In this document: one piece after another, positions 51,224 to 59,098 of the stretch | Numbering within the stretch: position 1 is the stretch's first letter | Layout: each line of letters begins with the position of its first letter | DNA from: Algoriphagus sp. A40 | GTDB lineage: Bacteria; Bacteroidota; Bacteroidia; Cytophagales; Cyclobacteriaceae | Assembly (NCBI RefSeq): GCF_002002735.1 | Contig: NZ_MUNY01000052.1 | Location: forward strand, 1-64,000 | DNA: 64,000 nucleotides | Reading direction: 5' to 3' | Position numbers and translations under genes: made by a program | Notes under the pieces: model-generated | The model's input: only the letters and a program-made list of their open reading frames with translations | Told to the model about the DNA's origin: nothing | Databases searched by the model: none

Positions 51224-52219
51224 GTGGTTAAGATTGGAAAATTGGAGCTGGGGGAGTTTCCCCTACTGCTCGCCCCGATGGAAGATGTAAGCGATCCACC
51301 CTTTCGCGCAGTCTGCAAACAAAACGGGGCAGACCTCATGTACACCGAGTTTATCAGCTCAGAAGGCCTGATTCGGGATGCTGCTAAAAGCGTCCAGAAG
51401 CTGGATGTCTATGACTATGAGCGTCCTGTTGGGATTCAGATTTTCGGTAACGAAATCGAATCCATGCGGGAGGCTGCTGCGATTGCAGAGGCTGCTGGTC
51501 CGGATATTCTGGACATCAACTACGGATGCCCGGTTCACAAAGTCGCTTGCAAAGGCGCAGGCGCCGGGATATTGCTGGACATTGATAAAATGGTGTCCAT
51601 GACTGCGGAGATTGTGAAGCGGGTCAATATTCCCGTGACTGTAAAAACCCGTCTGGGATGGAGTCAAGACACGATTCGAATCGTGGAAGTTGCGGAGCGG
51701 CTTCAGGATGTAGGAATCCAGGCGATTTCTATCCATGCCCGCACCCGTCAGCAGATGTACAAAGGTGAAGCGGACTGGAGCTACCTCAATTTGGTCAAGG
51801 ACAACCCAAGATTGCATATCCCTGTATTCGGGAACGGAGACATTGACACGCCGGAAAAGGCTGCGGAATACCGCACCAAGTACAATGTGGACGGCATGAT
51901 GATCGGCCGGGCTTCGATTGGATACCCATGGATTTTCAATGAAATCAAGCATTTCTTCGAGACTGGAGAAAAACTCCAGGGACCTGATCTAAACGAGCGG
52001 ATTGCAGTGACTAAAAAGCACCTGGACTTTTCTGTAGAATGGAAAGGTGAAAAACAGGGAATTCTGGAAATGCGCAGACACTACACCAATTATTTTCGCG
52101 GAATGCCGAATTTCAAAACTTACCGTACTGAAATGGTCACAGCGGATACCTACGAGCAGGTGGCAGAGATTCTCGGCCAAGTCGCAGAAGCCTACGCGGA
52201 CTACGAATTTCAATATTGA
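51224..52219 (+). CDS. dusB: tRNA-dihydrouridine synthase
   Basis: A 331-residue FMN enzyme that reduces uridines in tRNA to dihydrouridine. Family features: LAPMEDVSDPPFRAVCKQNG at the N terminus, catalytic Cys102 in INYGCPVHKV, GAGAGILLDI, KTRLGW, HARTRQQMYKG and the C-terminal helical tRNA-binding domain. Most similar in appearance to the DusB subgroup. The start is GTG at 51224; no in-frame ATG is suitably placed. It is divergent from the CPBP operon and followed by a strong terminator. Confidence 0.94.
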   Translation: MVKIGKLELGEFPLLLAPMEDVSDPPFRAVCKQNGADLMYTEFISSEGLIRDAAKSVQKLDVYDYERPVGIQIFGNEIESMREAAAIAEAAGPDILDINYGCPVHKVACKGAGAGILLDIDKMVSMTAEIVKRVNIPVTVKTRLGWSQDTIRIVEVAERLQDVGIQAISIHARTRQQMYKGEADWSYLNLVKDNPRLHIPVFGNGDIDTPEKAAEYRTKYNVDGMMIGRASIGYPWIFNEIKHFFETGEKLQGPDLNERIAVTKKHLDFSVEWKGEKQGILEMRRHYTNYFRGMPNFKTYRTEMVTADTYEQVAEILGQVAEAYADYEFQY

Positions 52220-52227
52220 AACCAAAC

Positions 52228-52262
52228 GACCTCAGAATTTTTATCGCTGAGGTCTTTTTTTT
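52228..52262 (+). terminator. Rho-independent terminator after dusB
   Basis: GACCTCAG (52228-52235) pairs with CTGAGGTC (52247-52254), followed by eight T. Confidence 0.92.
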
Positions 52263-52319
52263 GATCTATTTTGAAACCGAATTAGTTCCTTTGCTGACAC
52301 CAATCTTTTTCCCGATTCA

Positions 52320-53216
52320 ATGAGTTCTACCCACTCAGAAAACAGCCTGAAAAACTGGGCTTTACTGGTCATTTTAACCCTGATTTGGGGAACCTCATTT
52401 ATCCTGATCAAGCGTGGCCTGGAGGTTTTCAGTCCGGGAGAAGTTGGAGCCTATCGCATGGTCGCCGCTGCTACGCTTTTGCTTCCTCTTTCCCTTCCAA
52501 AAATCAAAAACCTGAATAGAACCCAGGTGAAAAATCTTCTGATTGCGGGTTTGCTGGGAAGTTTTATTCCTGCTTTTCTCTTTCCCATGGCCCAAACGCA
52601 GCTCAGCAGTTCGCTGACCGGTGTTTTGAATGCATTGACTCCGCTGTTTGTGGTTTTGGTTGGAGCCTTGTTTTTCGACTCCAAGATTACCATAAGAAAT
52701 GCAGTTGGGCTTCTAATCGCCTTTATCGGAGTGATTATTTTGGTCACTTACAAAGAAGGCGGAGGCTGGGACTCTTTGACAGGGATCAATGCCTATGCGC
52801 TGTTTGTGATCGCGGCTTGTATCTGCTATAGCTTCAATCTACACGTTATCAAGACCCGATTTACCAAGCTGAAATCCATTGAAATCTCCTCGATTTCCCT
52901 GTTGATGATTTTGCCCCTTGCATTGATTTATCTCTTCATGGGCACCCAGTTTTCCTATAAACTTGTCACCCATCCCGGAGCTTGGGAAGCTTTGGGTTAT
53001 TTGACCATCCTGGGAATGGTCGGCACCGCCACAGCTTTGGTGCTTTTTAATATTATGGTGAAAAGCGCCAGTCCGTTCTTTGCCAGCCTGGTCACCTACA
53101 CGATCCCGATCGTGGCGATCATGTGGGGAGTTCTGGACGGAGAAGTCCTGCTTATCGGGCATTATTTGGGGATTGCCGGGGTGATTTTGGGAGTTTGGGT
53201 GGGGAATCGCAAGTAA
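52320..53216 (+). CDS. DMT-superfamily EamA-type transporter
   Basis: A 298-residue inner-membrane protein with ten hydrophobic spans in two EamA repeats: the first begins WALLVILTLIWGTSFILIKR with the conserved Gly-Thr-Ser, the second begins around LFVIAACICYSFNLHVIKTR. Such carriers export amino acids, nucleosides or metabolites in exchange for protons; the substrate cannot be inferred. It converges with the DUF3810 gene with only 2 bases between the stops. Confidence 0.9.
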   Translation: MSSTHSENSLKNWALLVILTLIWGTSFILIKRGLEVFSPGEVGAYRMVAAATLLLPLSLPKIKNLNRTQVKNLLIAGLLGSFIPAFLFPMAQTQLSSSLTGVLNALTPLFVVLVGALFFDSKITIRNAVGLLIAFIGVIILVTYKEGGGWDSLTGINAYALFVIAACICYSFNLHVIKTRFTKLKSIEISSISLLMILPLALIYLFMGTQFSYKLVTHPGAWEALGYLTILGMVGTATALVLFNIMVKSASPFFASLVTYTIPIVAIMWGVLDGEVLLIGHYLGIAGVILGVWVGNRK

Positions 53217-53218
53217 GC

Positions 53219-54295
53219 CTAATCCTCCGAATTCATCCTTTTTCTCCAGGCAAAGGCCAGCATCGGAAGTTGCTGATAGGAATTGACCCCGGCTTTCACT
53301 CCCTGGCTTTTCAAAAATAAATCATTCGATTTTCGGCTCAGTTCGATTGAAAAAGGCTGAATTGCCTCGCTTGCTTCCCTTATGGCATTCAGGTCATTTC
53401 TTATTCCAATCGATAATCCCTGAACCCATTCTTTGAATTCATCCGGAGCCATTCGGTAAAAATCCCTCATTTGGTATTGAAGCAATCGCAAATGCCCGGA
53501 ATACCTCAATAAGGGTTCCTCAGAATTGGAACAAATCACCCATGCTATGAAATTGGCTTCCCCCTCATTGGTCACTCCGTAGCTGTGTGCCATTTCATGT
53601 GCGACCGTAAAAGGCTGCTCCAAGGGGTGAAGTGTAGGGTCGATGTAGCTCTCTCCGGTAAAAGGAAAATAAATGCCCAAAATGCCCATTTTCCGCATAA
53701 ATCCCGGTGGAGGAAACTGTTTGGTCCTAGGTTTTCCCGTAAAGTTCAATCCCAATATCTCAAGATTTTCATACATGTTTCCCCTCACCAATCGCTCCAA
53801 ATCCGGATATTCAATGATCGAACCGATCGCAATCGTGTCAGTGGTGATCCTGCCGCGATACTGCACCGCCAGTCTTCGGGTGATTTCGACCTCTGACTTG
53901 AGTTGCTCCAAATTGAGGGCCTTGGGCTTCAGAGAAAGCTGCTGAAAAATCGGGGTTCGCTGGTAATTGAAGCCCCAAAGAACCAAAAAGAAAAAGACCA
54001 GAGCTCCAACTCCGTTGGCCAATGCTTTAATTGTGTAAAATATCCGGGATCTCCAGCCAGTCCTTTTTCTAAACTTTCGAACAAACAGGACCAGGACAAA
54101 AATGACCGTGGCTATAAAAAGATAAACGCTGGGAAATGGAAGATTTCCCAGCGTCAAGTCAATTACATTTCTGATTCCTGGGAAAAACAGCCGGGAATAA
54201 ATCTCGTCCGTAGCCTCCGGATTCTGAATTGCAAAATATCGGATGACCAGAGCCAAAATTCCCAATAAAGCCCAGGACCAATCCCTTTTTGTCAT
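53219..54295 (-). CDS. DUF3810 membrane-bound zinc-metalloprotease-like protein
   Basis: A 358-residue protein with three N-terminal hydrophobic segments (about 8-25, 55-75, 92-112) and a C-terminal periplasmic or cytosolic domain. The motif VAHEMAHSYGVTNEGEANF contains HEMAH, a typical HExxH zinc-peptidase active site, followed by a downstream Glu in NEGEAN. This matches the Bacteroidota DUF3810 family, for which no substrate is known. The gene starts 12 bases after the stop of the NifU-like gene upstream on the same strand, so co-transcription is probable. Confidence 0.88.
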   Translation of the reverse strand: MTKRDWSWALLGILALVIRYFAIQNPEATDEIYSRLFFPGIRNVIDLTLGNLPFPSVYLFIATVIFVLVLFVRKFRKRTGWRSRIFYTIKALANGVGALVFFFLVLWGFNYQRTPIFQQLSLKPKALNLEQLKSEVEITRRLAVQYRGRITTDTIAIGSIIEYPDLERLVRGNMYENLEILGLNFTGKPRTKQFPPPGFMRKMGILGIYFPFTGESYIDPTLHPLEQPFTVAHEMAHSYGVTNEGEANFIAWVICSNSEEPLLRYSGHLRLLQYQMRDFYRMAPDEFKEWVQGLSIGIRNDLNAIREASEAIQPFSIELSRKSNDLFLKSQGVKAGVNSYQQLPMLAFAWRKRMNSED

Positions 54296-54307
54296 GAATA
54301 CGAACGG

Positions 54308-54889
54308 TTAAATCCCCTCCGCCTGAACTTCTTTTACCTCTGGAAGCATGCGGGTTAGGAGGTTTTGAATGCCGGCTTTTAATGTCACAGTGCTGGAAGG
54401 ACAGCCTGAGCAAGATCCCTGCAGATGTACTTTGACGATACCGTCATGAAATGAGTGAAATACAATTGCTCCACCATCCTGCTCTACCGCGGGCCGGATG
54501 TATTCATCCAGAATACCTTTTATTTTTTTGACGATTTCAGAGTCATTTTCATCAAAAAGCGGATCTTTTTCAAAAGTCGCCGTGACCGCCAATTGTCCTG
54601 ATTCCAGGTATTGCTTGATATGATCCCGGATGATGGTCTGGATTTCCGGCCATTCTACTTCCTCGGATTTGGTGACAGTCACAAAATTAGAAGCAATAAA
54701 AACCCGCTGTACTGCTGCAAAATTGAAGAGTTCCTTGGCAAGCTGACTGTTTTGGGCACTTTCTGCACTCGGGTAGTCAAAACTAACTCCATCCTCCGCC
54801 AACATAAAATTGGCGACAAACTTCAGGGAATTAGGATTGGGATTAGCCTCCATGTAGAGGTGAACGGGTCTGGCTTGAGCTTTCAGCAT
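54308..54889 (-). CDS. NifU-family iron-sulfur scaffold protein (Nfu type)
   Basis: A 193-residue Fe-S cluster carrier. The N-terminal ~95 residues have the Nfu-N domain pattern (VHLYMEANPNPNSLKFVAN), and the C-terminal NifU domain carries GSCSGCPSSTVTLKAGIQ, with the CxxC that binds the cluster, near residues 155-175. It delivers 4Fe-4S clusters to target proteins. Followed by the DUF3810 gene 12 bases away on the same strand. Confidence 0.93.
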   Translation of the reverse strand: MLKAQARPVHLYMEANPNPNSLKFVANFMLAEDGVSFDYPSAESAQNSQLAKELFNFAAVQRVFIASNFVTVTKSEEVEWPEIQTIIRDHIKQYLESGQLAVTATFEKDPLFDENDSEIVKKIKGILDEYIRPAVEQDGGAIVFHSFHDGIVKVHLQGSCSGCPSSTVTLKAGIQNLLTRMLPEVKEVQAEGI

Positions 54890-54924
54890 GATCTTGTGTA
54901 TTATAATAAGGTAGAAACCAAAAA

Positions 54925-54947
54925 AGGCTCCGGAAGTTCCGAAGCCT
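54925..54947 (-). terminator. Terminator of the ThuA-like gene
   Basis: On the minus strand AGGCTTCGG pairs with CCGGAGCCT (one wobble), followed by TTTTTT. It lies about 16 bases past the ThuA stop codon. Confidence 0.85.
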
Positions 54948-54962
54948 CATTCTTTTAGCAAA

Positions 54963-55706
54963 TTACTTGGGCAACTTCCCTTTGGCTGCGTACCAAATCC
55001 CTCCGTAAAGGTGCTTTAGGAAATCAGCATCTTGCCATACCGCGTCGACGTGGCCAAGAGCTGTATAGAAAACCCGGCCTCCTTCGAACTCATGGTACCA
55101 AGCCATCGGGTGGTTGGCGCCCATCGCTTTAGCCGGTTCGTAAGTGGTTTCGTCAGCATTGATCAGGACTTTGATGTTTGGATTGACATTTCTGAATTCA
55201 TAGAGTTCATCTGTCCAAAGCCAGTTTTTTGGCAAATGCCAAGTGGACGGATGCGTGTTGTCCAATACCTCCAGCCGCAAAGTCTGCTGTCTTGGATGCG
55301 CGAGGAAATAGGCACCGATCATTTGGTTGTACCATGGCCATTCGTATTCGGTATCGGTGGCGGAGTGGATTCCGACTACGCCTTTGCCACTTTGCACATA
55401 TTTCTGGAATGCAGCTTTCTGAGCGTCGTTGAAAATAGTACCCGTCGTACTCATCAGGATGATGACATCGTATTTGGCCAGGTTTTCATCAGTGAAATGG
55501 TTGGCATCTTCGGTGGTGTACACGCTGAATACATGCTTTTGGGCCAGTTGTTTTATGGCAAAAACTCCATCTGGAATGGACTGGTGCCGGAAGCCGGCGG
55601 TTTTGGAAAATACCAAAGCACGGATTTGACCACTCTGTTGGGCGAAAGTACCCATGGCAAGGCTGAATATCAGCGCAAGGGTGAGGATGGTGGGTTTGAG
55701 ATTCAT
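54963..55706 (-). CDS. Exported ThuA-like domain protein
   Basis: A 247-residue exported protein with a Sec signal peptide ending GTFAQ (about residue 22). The ThuA fold is seen in ALVFSKTAGFRHQSIPDG, MSTTGTIFNDAQKAAF, GKGVVGIHSATDTEYEWPW and GRVFYTALGHVDAVW. ThuA proteins are class I glutamine amidotransferase-like; in Bacteroidota they occur with sugar-oxidation genes, and the catalytic Cys is generally missing, as here (GIHSAT, Ser in place). Upstream DNA contains heptamer arrays, and the gene is the first after a long non-coding gap. Confidence 0.88.
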   Translation of the reverse strand: MNLKPTILTLALIFSLAMGTFAQQSGQIRALVFSKTAGFRHQSIPDGVFAIKQLAQKHVFSVYTTEDANHFTDENLAKYDVIILMSTTGTIFNDAQKAAFQKYVQSGKGVVGIHSATDTEYEWPWYNQMIGAYFLAHPRQQTLRLEVLDNTHPSTWHLPKNWLWTDELYEFRNVNPNIKVLINADETTYEPAKAMGANHPMAWYHEFEGGRVFYTALGHVDAVWQDADFLKHLYGGIWYAAKGKLPK

Positions 55707-55713
55707 AGGCTAG

Positions 55714-55876
55714 GGGTTAGAGTTAATTGTTAATGGTTATTTGTTAATGGGTGTCTTGATGCCTTGAAAATTGAGAATTGAAATTGATCATTGAAAATTC
55801 TTTCGGTCTTACTTCTAAAATCTAACTTCTGGCCTCTTGTTTCTAGGAACTTGCTTCTAATGTAATGCTACTAGGT
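55714..55876. repeat. Three consecutive degenerate heptamer arrays between VanX-like and ThuA-like genes
   Basis: Almost the entire 172-base gap is 7-periodic. 55714-55748 has units of the form NGTTAAT; 55764-55798 has TTGAAAA-like units; 55807-55876 has ten units mostly TCTNNNN. Each block keeps its phase but the unit differs between blocks. No coding capacity. The first block lies directly upstream of the ThuA start (55706) and the last ends next to the VanX-like stop (55879). Confidence 0.75.
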
Positions 55877-55878
55877 AC

Positions 55879-56628
55879 TCATTTTACAAGTTCAAACTTT
55901 TCTCCGGCTTCTTTCCGTGAAAATGCGTTGAAATGCCACCATTCACTACCGATTCCTGTAAAACCTGCCCCGATCATCACTTTTCTGAGGATTTCACGGT
56001 TGGCAACCTGAGTTAAAGTGATTTCACCTTCAGCAAGCATCTGTTTTTCCCGATCCGGATAGGCCGGATAGCCAAAGTAATCATAGCCGGTTCCCATATC
56101 CAAAACAGAATCCGCTTCGATATCGAAAATGGTTAAATCCACCGCAACTCCAAAATTATGAAGTCCGCCTACTTTAGGATCTGAAACATACAATGGCTTA
56201 ATGCTGTCAGGCTTGTCCAGGCTGTCCCAGAGAATCTGCTGCACACTCAGTGGCCGTACTCCATCATATATCAGAAAGGTCAAATTGGGATAATCCTTTT
56301 GCAAACTCTCCTGAGCTTTCTTGAGCATATCCGCAACTAAGGGTTGCAAGTAGCATTTTACATGCTCACCATAGACGTCTTTACCAAAAAAATTGTCTTC
56401 TGTTGAGTATTTCAATTCGACTTTAATTCCGGGGATCAGGGTTTCGATGTCAACCAAACCCTGGGCAATCAGGTTTTTTTCCAAGTCCGGAAGTCCAGCA
56501 TCATCTTTATTTTCCAGGGAGGAGCTCGCTATCTCCCGCTGTTGCTCGGTAAACAATTCCTGCTCGCTTTTTTGCGGGGAGGCACATGCTGCCCCCAGAA
56601 GAACGATAAACCCAACCCATTTTTTCAT
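55879..56628 (-). CDS. M15D D-alanyl-D-alanine dipeptidase-like lipoprotein (VanX-type)
   Basis: A 249-residue lipoprotein with Cys15 in LGAAC as the likely lipidation site. The zinc site of VanX-type dipeptidases is LHNFGVAVDLTIFD (His157, Asp164) and SEWWHF (Glu229, His232). It would cleave D-Ala-D-Ala or other wall-derived dipeptides in the envelope, for recycling rather than vancomycin resistance, since no vanH/vanA ligase is near. The ATG overlaps the stop of the upstream SDR gene by one base, so the two are coupled. Confidence 0.92.
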   Translation of the reverse strand: MKKWVGFIVLLGAACASPQKSEQELFTEQQREIASSSLENKDDAGLPDLEKNLIAQGLVDIETLIPGIKVELKYSTEDNFFGKDVYGEHVKCYLQPLVADMLKKAQESLQKDYPNLTFLIYDGVRPLSVQQILWDSLDKPDSIKPLYVSDPKVGGLHNFGVAVDLTIFDIEADSVLDMGTGYDYFGYPAYPDREKQMLAEGEITLTQVANREILRKVMIGAGFTGIGSEWWHFNAFSRKEAGEKFELVK

Positions 56629-57389
56629 CAGGACAAATTTTTCTTAACCAGTGTAGCTGAAGCCTGTGCTGTAGGTAGCACCACGATATCCGCCAATACC
56701 ACATGGGAAGGACGATTCACCACAAACTCCACGATGTCTGCGATGTCCTGAGCATAAAGCGGAACAAAACCCTTGTAAACAGATTCCGCCCGGGCTTCAT
56801 CGCCTTTGAATCGCACCAGCGAAAACTCCGTGTCCACCATCCCGGGATGGATGGCAATCACTTTGATCCCAAACGGATTGAGGTCAATTCGCATGCCTTT
56901 GGTGATCGCATCGACCGCATGCTTGGATCCGCAATAGACATTTCCATTGGGGTAGACTTCTTTGCCGGCGATGGAGCCGATGTTAATGATCATGCCAGAA
57001 TTACGTTCAGTCATTCCGGGGATAATTGCTTTAGAGACATAAAGAAGGCCTTTCACATTGATATCCATCATCGCATCCCAGTCGTCAAGGCTTCCGGTTT
57101 GAATTGGGTCCATGCCATGGGCATTTCCGGCATTATTGATCAGGACATCGATTGCTGACCAGTCAGCAGGAAGATTACCGAGGATTTTACCGACTTTTTC
57201 CCGATCTCGAACATCGAAGACCAAGGGCAGAAACCGAACTTCTGCTGATAATTCCCGGCCCAATTCTTCCAATCTGTCAGCTCTTCTACCGGTTCCAATG
57301 ATGTCAAAACCCATCTTGGCAAGCGTCAGAGCAGTTGCTTTTCCGATCCCGGAAGTGGCTCCGGTGATCAGGGCGATTTTGTTTTTCAT
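56628..57389 (-). CDS. SDR-family oxidoreductase (YdfG-like)
   Basis: A 253-residue classical short-chain dehydrogenase with TGATSGIG (residues 9-16), NNAG, Ser in NIGSIAG and YCGSK (Tyr, Lys). GTGRRADRLEEL after the second strand contains the Arg pair typical of NADP use. It resembles YdfG-type 3-hydroxy acid/malonic semialdehyde dehydrogenases. The last base overlaps the start of the VanX-like gene. Substrate unknown. Confidence 0.9.
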   Translation of the reverse strand: MKNKIALITGATSGIGKATALTLAKMGFDIIGTGRRADRLEELGRELSAEVRFLPLVFDVRDREKVGKILGNLPADWSAIDVLINNAGNAHGMDPIQTGSLDDWDAMMDINVKGLLYVSKAIIPGMTERNSGMIINIGSIAGKEVYPNGNVYCGSKHAVDAITKGMRIDLNPFGIKVIAIHPGMVDTEFSLVRFKGDEARAESVYKGFVPLYAQDIADIVEFVVNRPSHVVLADIVVLPTAQASATLVKKNLS

Positions 57390-57406
57390 GCTTTAAATAT
57401 AAAGGG

Positions 57407-57514
57407 ATTGGAAAATTGCAAGATTGAAAAATTGGAAAATTACTTTCACTTTGAGCTGAATCGAAGGTTAGAAATGTAAAAAAGTTAGAAAGTTAGAAAG
57501 TTGGAAAGTGGTAA
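57407..57514. repeat. Degenerate octamer arrays upstream of the SDR gene
   Basis: 57407-57443 holds four 8-base units of the form ATTGNAAN in constant phase, close to those at 12405-12440. 57467-57514 holds six octamers, the central ones AGTTAGAA, AGTTAGAA, AGTTGGAA in phase. They occupy the gap between the SDR start (57389) and the ccmB stop (57593), so they lie in the SDR leader/promoter region. Confidence 0.75.
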
Positions 57515-57592
57515 AGTATGGCGCTTAAAATCCTTTCTTCCTCGTAAATCCAAAACTTGTGCTGAGCGAAGTCGAAGCATCGTCCTTCCAAA

Positions 57593-58258
57593 CTAGCTTC
57601 TCCACAAATACGGAAACAAGATATATCCCGTCACGCCCACGATGGCATTGATTGCCAAAAGGGTCAAAAGTTTGTCCACACTTACGCTCCAGTCAAGTCC
57701 GTCCAATGCGTTTTTGGAGATGCGGATGGCCATGAGCAAGATCGGCATGATCACCGGAAAGCTCAAAATCGCCATCAGTGTGGCATTGTTTCCAGCCTTG
57801 GAAGCAATGCCGCTGACCATCGTTAAACTGGCCGAAAAGCCCACCGATCCTAAGACGAGATTGAGCAGAAACAAGCCTTGATCTTGTACGGGATTCCCCA
57901 AAATCACCGAAAAAACCGAATACCCCAACAAGGCCAAAATCAAGGTGAGTCCGGTGTTGTAGAGGATTTTGGAAAGGATGATCGATTCTGGCGAAGCAAT
58001 CATGTAGTAATACAATTGCCTTCCTTGATGCTCCTGTACAAAGCTTTTGGCCACGGCATTCACAGCCGAAAACAGAATAATGATCCAGTAAAGGGCATTC
58101 CAAGTCGGAACGGAAAGGCTTCCCATTTTAGCCCCTACACTTAGATAGGTGATAAAAACCGCAGAAACTACATAGAGCAAAATCCCGTTGAGCGCATACT
58201 TTTGGCGCCATTCCAGGGTAATTTCCTTCCGGATCAAAACCGAGATTTCCTTCCACAT
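57593..58258 (-). CDS. ccmB: Heme exporter protein CcmB
   Basis: A 221-residue membrane subunit of the cytochrome c maturation ABC transporter. The N terminus ISVLIRKEITLEWRQKYALN is followed by six hydrophobic spans; the family segment SPESIILSKILYNTGLTL is present. CcmB works with CcmA and CcmC to export or handle heme for c-type cytochromes. No other ccm gene is in the window on either side, though a cytochrome c-fused PQQ dehydrogenase is encoded 0.8 kb away. Confidence 0.92.
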   Translation of the reverse strand: MWKEISVLIRKEITLEWRQKYALNGILLYVVSAVFITYLSVGAKMGSLSVPTWNALYWIIILFSAVNAVAKSFVQEHQGRQLYYYMIASPESIILSKILYNTGLTLILALLGYSVFSVILGNPVQDQGLFLLNLVLGSVGFSASLTMVSGIASKAGNNATLMAILSFPVIMPILLMAIRISKNALDGLDWSVSVDKLLTLLAINAIVGVTGYILFPYLWRS

Positions 58259-58361
58259 GACCTAAAGGTAAGCAAGGAAAGATTGGCCACAAAGACACAA
58301 TGGCTGAGAGGACTTTCTAAAAAGAACATCGGTCTAAAAAATCTCTCAACATCCAAACAGT

Positions 58362-58380
58362 ATACGATCACTCATCGTAT
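58362..58380. promoter_or_regulatory. Operator-like inverted repeat of vapBC
   Basis: ATACGAT (58362-58368) and ATCGTAT (58374-58380) form a perfect 7-base inverted repeat with a 5-base centre. Its right arm overlaps the -7 box TATCTTTG (58378-58385). VapBC complexes usually bind such palindromes to repress their own promoter. Confidence 0.8.
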
Positions 58381-58385
58381 CTTTG
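58378..58385 (+). promoter_or_regulatory. Promoter -7 box of vapBC
   Basis: TATCTTTG matches the Bacteroidota -7 consensus TAnnTTTG exactly, 15 bases before the vapB ATG at 58401. No clear TTTG is found at the -33 position. Confidence 0.55.
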
Positions 58386-58400
58386 ACAAAAATAGAACTC

Positions 58401-58607
58401 ATGAAGGTAACCGCATTATTACCAGATGAAATGATCAAAGAAGCCATGGAACTTTCGGAAACTTCCACGGTGACCGATGCGCTGAAAACCGCACTTGTGC
58501 ATTACATTTCCATTGAGAAAATCAAAAGAGCTGCAGCGAGCATCGCAGCAGAACCACTTGAATTTTACTTTACAGCTGATGAGCTTCGATCCAAGAACCA
58601 GTCATGA
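58401..58607 (+). CDS. vapB: VapB-like antitoxin
   Basis: A 68-residue antitoxin. It starts MKVTALLPDEMIKEAMELSE, a ribbon-helix-helix pattern, and ends with a helical toxin-binding tail (EPLEFYFTADELRS). An ATG/ACG-type extension of six residues upstream is possible, but 58401 follows the promoter at the right distance. The stop overlaps the toxin's ATG by 4 bases. It neutralises VapC and represses the operon through the palindrome upstream (family knowledge). Confidence 0.88.
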   Translation: MKVTALLPDEMIKEAMELSETSTVTDALKTALVHYISIEKIKRAAASIAAEPLEFYFTADELRSKNQS

Positions 58608-58978
58608 ATGAGGTGATCTTTGACACATCAATCTGGATCGAATATTTCAAAGGAAACACGGAATATTTCGAAACTTGCCAGCAGCTTTTGGATTCTGGGT
58701 CGGTTTATACTCTTGAGGTGATATTTGCGGAACTCATGCAGGGTGCTAAAGGCAAGCGGGAACTGGATATAATCCAACTTTTTTACCAAAATCTCCCCAA
58801 ACTGGATGCACCGGATCAGATCTTTGAAGCAGGTGTCTTTTCTCAAAAAAATCAGCTTGTCAGCAAAGGAATCGGTTTGATTGACTCCATAATCATCTTC
58901 TCAGCAATCCAAAACCGAAAAAAAATCTGGACGCTCGATAAAAAAATCAGAATGTTTTTGGCCTATCAAAATTTTTGA
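58604..58978 (+). CDS. vapC: VapC-like PIN-domain toxin
   Basis: A 124-residue PIN-domain RNase. The acidic metal-binding residues are Asp7 (IFDTSIW), Glu43 (FAELMQG), Asp94 (GLIDSIIIF) and Asp112 (TLDKKI). VapC toxins cleave tRNA or rRNA and arrest translation when VapB is degraded. Complete and coupled to vapB by a 4-base overlap. Confidence 0.93.
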   Translation: MNEVIFDTSIWIEYFKGNTEYFETCQQLLDSGSVYTLEVIFAELMQGAKGKRELDIIQLFYQNLPKLDAPDQIFEAGVFSQKNQLVSKGIGLIDSIIIFSAIQNRKKIWTLDKKIRMFLAYQNF

Positions 58979-59098
58979 AAGCATTTTTTTGCTCTAAACA
59001 CCGAACAGGAGATTTATCCTTAAAATAGATTTGGAGTCTAGGAGACTTTGTGGCAAAATAAAAATCAACGATCTTCTGGAGACCAAAACCACCCCAAA

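Noticed and set aside
55714..55876. CRISPR array
   Set aside because: The periodicity is 7 bases, with no repeat-spacer structure and no cas genes.
55879..56628. Vancomycin resistance gene vanX
   Set aside because: The dipeptidase motifs are present, but no vanHA or regulator genes are near; a wall-recycling or nutritional dipeptidase is more likely.
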